NCBI GenBank assembly: GCA_946410365.1
Contig: CAMKAA010000047.1
Coordinates: forward strand, 1-6,859
DNA length: 6,859 nucleotides
Source of the DNA: an uncultured Lachnospiraceae bacterium
Lineage (GTDB): Bacteria > Bacillota_A > Clostridia > Lachnospirales > Lachnospiraceae
Direction of reading: 5' to 3'
This document shows, one piece after another, positions 5,878-6,859 of this stretch. How positions within the stretch are numbered: the stretch's first letter is position 1; each line of letters starts with the position of its first letter. Below the pieces are notes generated by a model. That model did no database searches. It was not told where the DNA came from and saw only the letters and a program-made list of their open reading frames with translations. The translations under genes were made by a program, and so were the position numbers.

Positions 5878-5883
5878 AAAGGA
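5878..5883 (+). promoter_or_regulatory. Ribosome binding site of the lipoprotein gene
   Basis: AAAGGA lies 9 nt before ATG 5893, favouring that start over in-frame ATGs at 5875 (MKGMGQMKKEK) and 5884. The start also gives a normal signal peptide beginning MKKEK. Confidence 0.6.
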
Positions 5884-5892
5884 ATGGGGCAG

Positions 5893-6859
5893 ATGAAGAA
5901 GGAAAAAATACTGTGTTTGGGTCTTTCACTGATCATGGTTCTGTCTGCGGCAGCCTGCGGAGGAGCTACAGGAGCGAGCAGCGCTGCCAATGCTGATGTT
6001 CCGGCTGCAGAAGAAGCTGCAGGGGAAGCCGCAGCACCGGCCGAGAGCGGGGAGCCTGACGCCCAAGCCGCCGGCGGAGCGGAACAGGCAGATGTTTCTA
6101 CCGCTGAAAGTGCCGGAGAAGAGATCCCGGAGAGCGACATTTCCGTTAAGTGGGATGACAGCCGCATTTTCCGGGGAACGTCTCTGGGGAATTATAAGAC
6201 CGTTACGACTTACGAGGTGAAGGGGTATGAAGACGTGCCTTTTATCAAAGCCTCTGATTATCTGGATGTCATCTTTGAAGGAAAGGAAAAAACCAGTATA
6301 CAGGATGGCGTTATGACGATCACCGTAAACGAGACCACGGGAACGATCGACGCCGCGGCAGATACGATCACTATGGAGAATCCCGGAAGATTCAGAGCAC
6401 TTGGTGTCGTCAGCGGCGGTATCATGGACAGCCCGGAGTATAATACGATCACACCGTCCGTGAAAAACCAGTCTACGGAGACAGCGGGGTCTTCTTTGAC
6501 CATATCACTCAAAGATTATCATATGCCGGTCATAGCTTATGACGGGGATATCCTGATGCCTTTTCTGGCACTGCAGAATACCTTTGGAAATGTTGCCATG
6601 AAAAATGAGCTGACATACAACGGCAAGGATTATTTCAATGTCATCGAGGCTAACAACTTTCAGTTGGACAAACCCGATGAGGCAAAGAACAGTGTTTATA
6701 TTAAGACGCTCTTCTCAGGTCCTTTCAGTACCATGAGCAAGGCTGCACAGGACTATGCGGATTATAACTATTATTCGGTCTGTCTTTTGCTGGATATAGC
6801 TTTTGGCCACAAGGAAGAAAAGAACGTCACGACATTTGATGAGTATTTTACCAGGATCA
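5893..6859 (+). CDS. Predicted lipoprotein, N-terminal part of an S41-peptidase-like protein (3' partial)
   Basis: The frame is open to the window end, 322 residues visible. MKKEK, a hydrophobic core and LSAAAC (Cys22) form a lipoprotein signal with a slightly relaxed lipobox (Ala at -3). Residues of about 23-78 are an Ala/Glu/Gly/Ser-rich low-complexity linker, typical of surface lipoproteins. The folded part begins near DISVKWDDSRIF. YEDVPFIKASDYLDVIF and MPFLALQNTFGN resemble the two 'vpyl' style segments, and ADYNYYSVCLLLDIAFGHKEEKNVTTFDEYFTRI-like sequence near the end (about 289-322) resembles the helical segment that precedes the protease core in clostridial S41 (tail-specific protease-like) proteins. 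The catalytic Ser/Lys region is beyond the window, so the S41 assignment is inference from memory of related sequences. Confidence is high for a lipoprotein and moderate for S41. A strong terminator upstream implies its own promoter. Confidence 0.75.
   Translation, partial: MKKEKILCLGLSLIMVLSAAACGGATGASSAANADVPAAEEAAGEAAAPAESGEPDAQAAGGAEQADVSTAESAGEEIPESDISVKWDDSRIFRGTSLGNYKTVTTYEVKGYEDVPFIKASDYLDVIFEGKEKTSIQDGVMTITVNETTGTIDAAADTITMENPGRFRALGVVSGGIMDSPEYNTITPSVKNQSTETAGSSLTISLKDYHMPVIAYDGDILMPFLALQNTFGNVAMKNELTYNGKDYFNVIEANNFQLDKPDEAKNSVYIKTLFSGPFSTMSKAAQDYADYNYYSVCLLLDIAFGHKEEKNVTTFDEYFTRI

Noticed and set aside
5739..5996. Open frame on + strand over the AT-rich gap and lipoprotein signal peptide
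   Set aside because: It begins inside the terminator hairpin and overlaps the better supported lipoprotein frame, which has a signal peptide, lipobox and AAAGGA site.
5637..6167. Antisense open frame (176 codons) spanning the PepSY end and the lipoprotein start
   Set aside because: It runs through the strong terminator and owes its length to the GC-rich Ala/Glu linker on the other strand.

Overview
All recognisable genes lie on the + strand. Gene content and style suggest an anaerobic Clostridia-type Firmicute, most likely a Lachnospiraceae-like gut bacterium. The reasons are roughly balanced GC, strong G-rich ribosome binding sites, a ferredoxin-tailed aldo/keto reductase, membrane-anchored SGNH proteins with the 'YHxxWK...KG' and 'DHLN' style of clostridial relatives, a secreted tandem-PepSY protein and an Ala/Glu-linkered lipoprotein. 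This is an inference from style and families; there is no rRNA or other taxonomic marker.

Region 1 (1-4914) looks like one operon. It opens inside a SlyD-like FKBP prolyl isomerase whose Cys/His-rich metal-binding stretch lies N-terminal to the FKBP domain, not at the C-terminus as in classical SlyD. About 20 nt later come three tandem paralogous genes (561-1553, 1613-2659, 2659-3699) for membrane-anchored SGNH/GDSL-type proteins related in style to the AlgJ/AlgX/DltD class. Genes 2 and 3 overlap as TAATG. Genes 1 and 2 are separated by a strong hairpin without a U-tract. Then, 27 nt after the third copy, comes an aldo/keto reductase with a complete catalytic tetrad and a C-terminal 2x[4Fe-4S] ferredoxin module. 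A long hairpin follows, whose upper arm is a perfect inverted pair of consensus DnaA boxes.

Region 2 (about 4990-5773) is a stand-alone secreted protein with two PepSY domains. It has a possible promoter, a possible 19-codon leader ORF overlapping its start by ATGA, and a textbook rho-independent terminator.

Region 3 (5774-6859) is an AT-rich intergenic stretch followed by a predicted lipoprotein that runs off the window end. What is visible resembles the non-catalytic N-terminal part of clostridial S41-peptidase-like proteins.

The most interesting element is the SGNH triplet. These are three clearly homologous, diverged surface-enzyme candidates with shared, unassigned signature motifs (IRKYFKG and DHRGD...W...EGTxY). 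No MBOAT acyltransferase partner is in view, and the middle copy has lost a putative catalytic-block Asn. A function in modifying a cell-surface polymer is plausible but inferred. No mobile elements, tRNA, rRNA or CRISPR arrays were seen.
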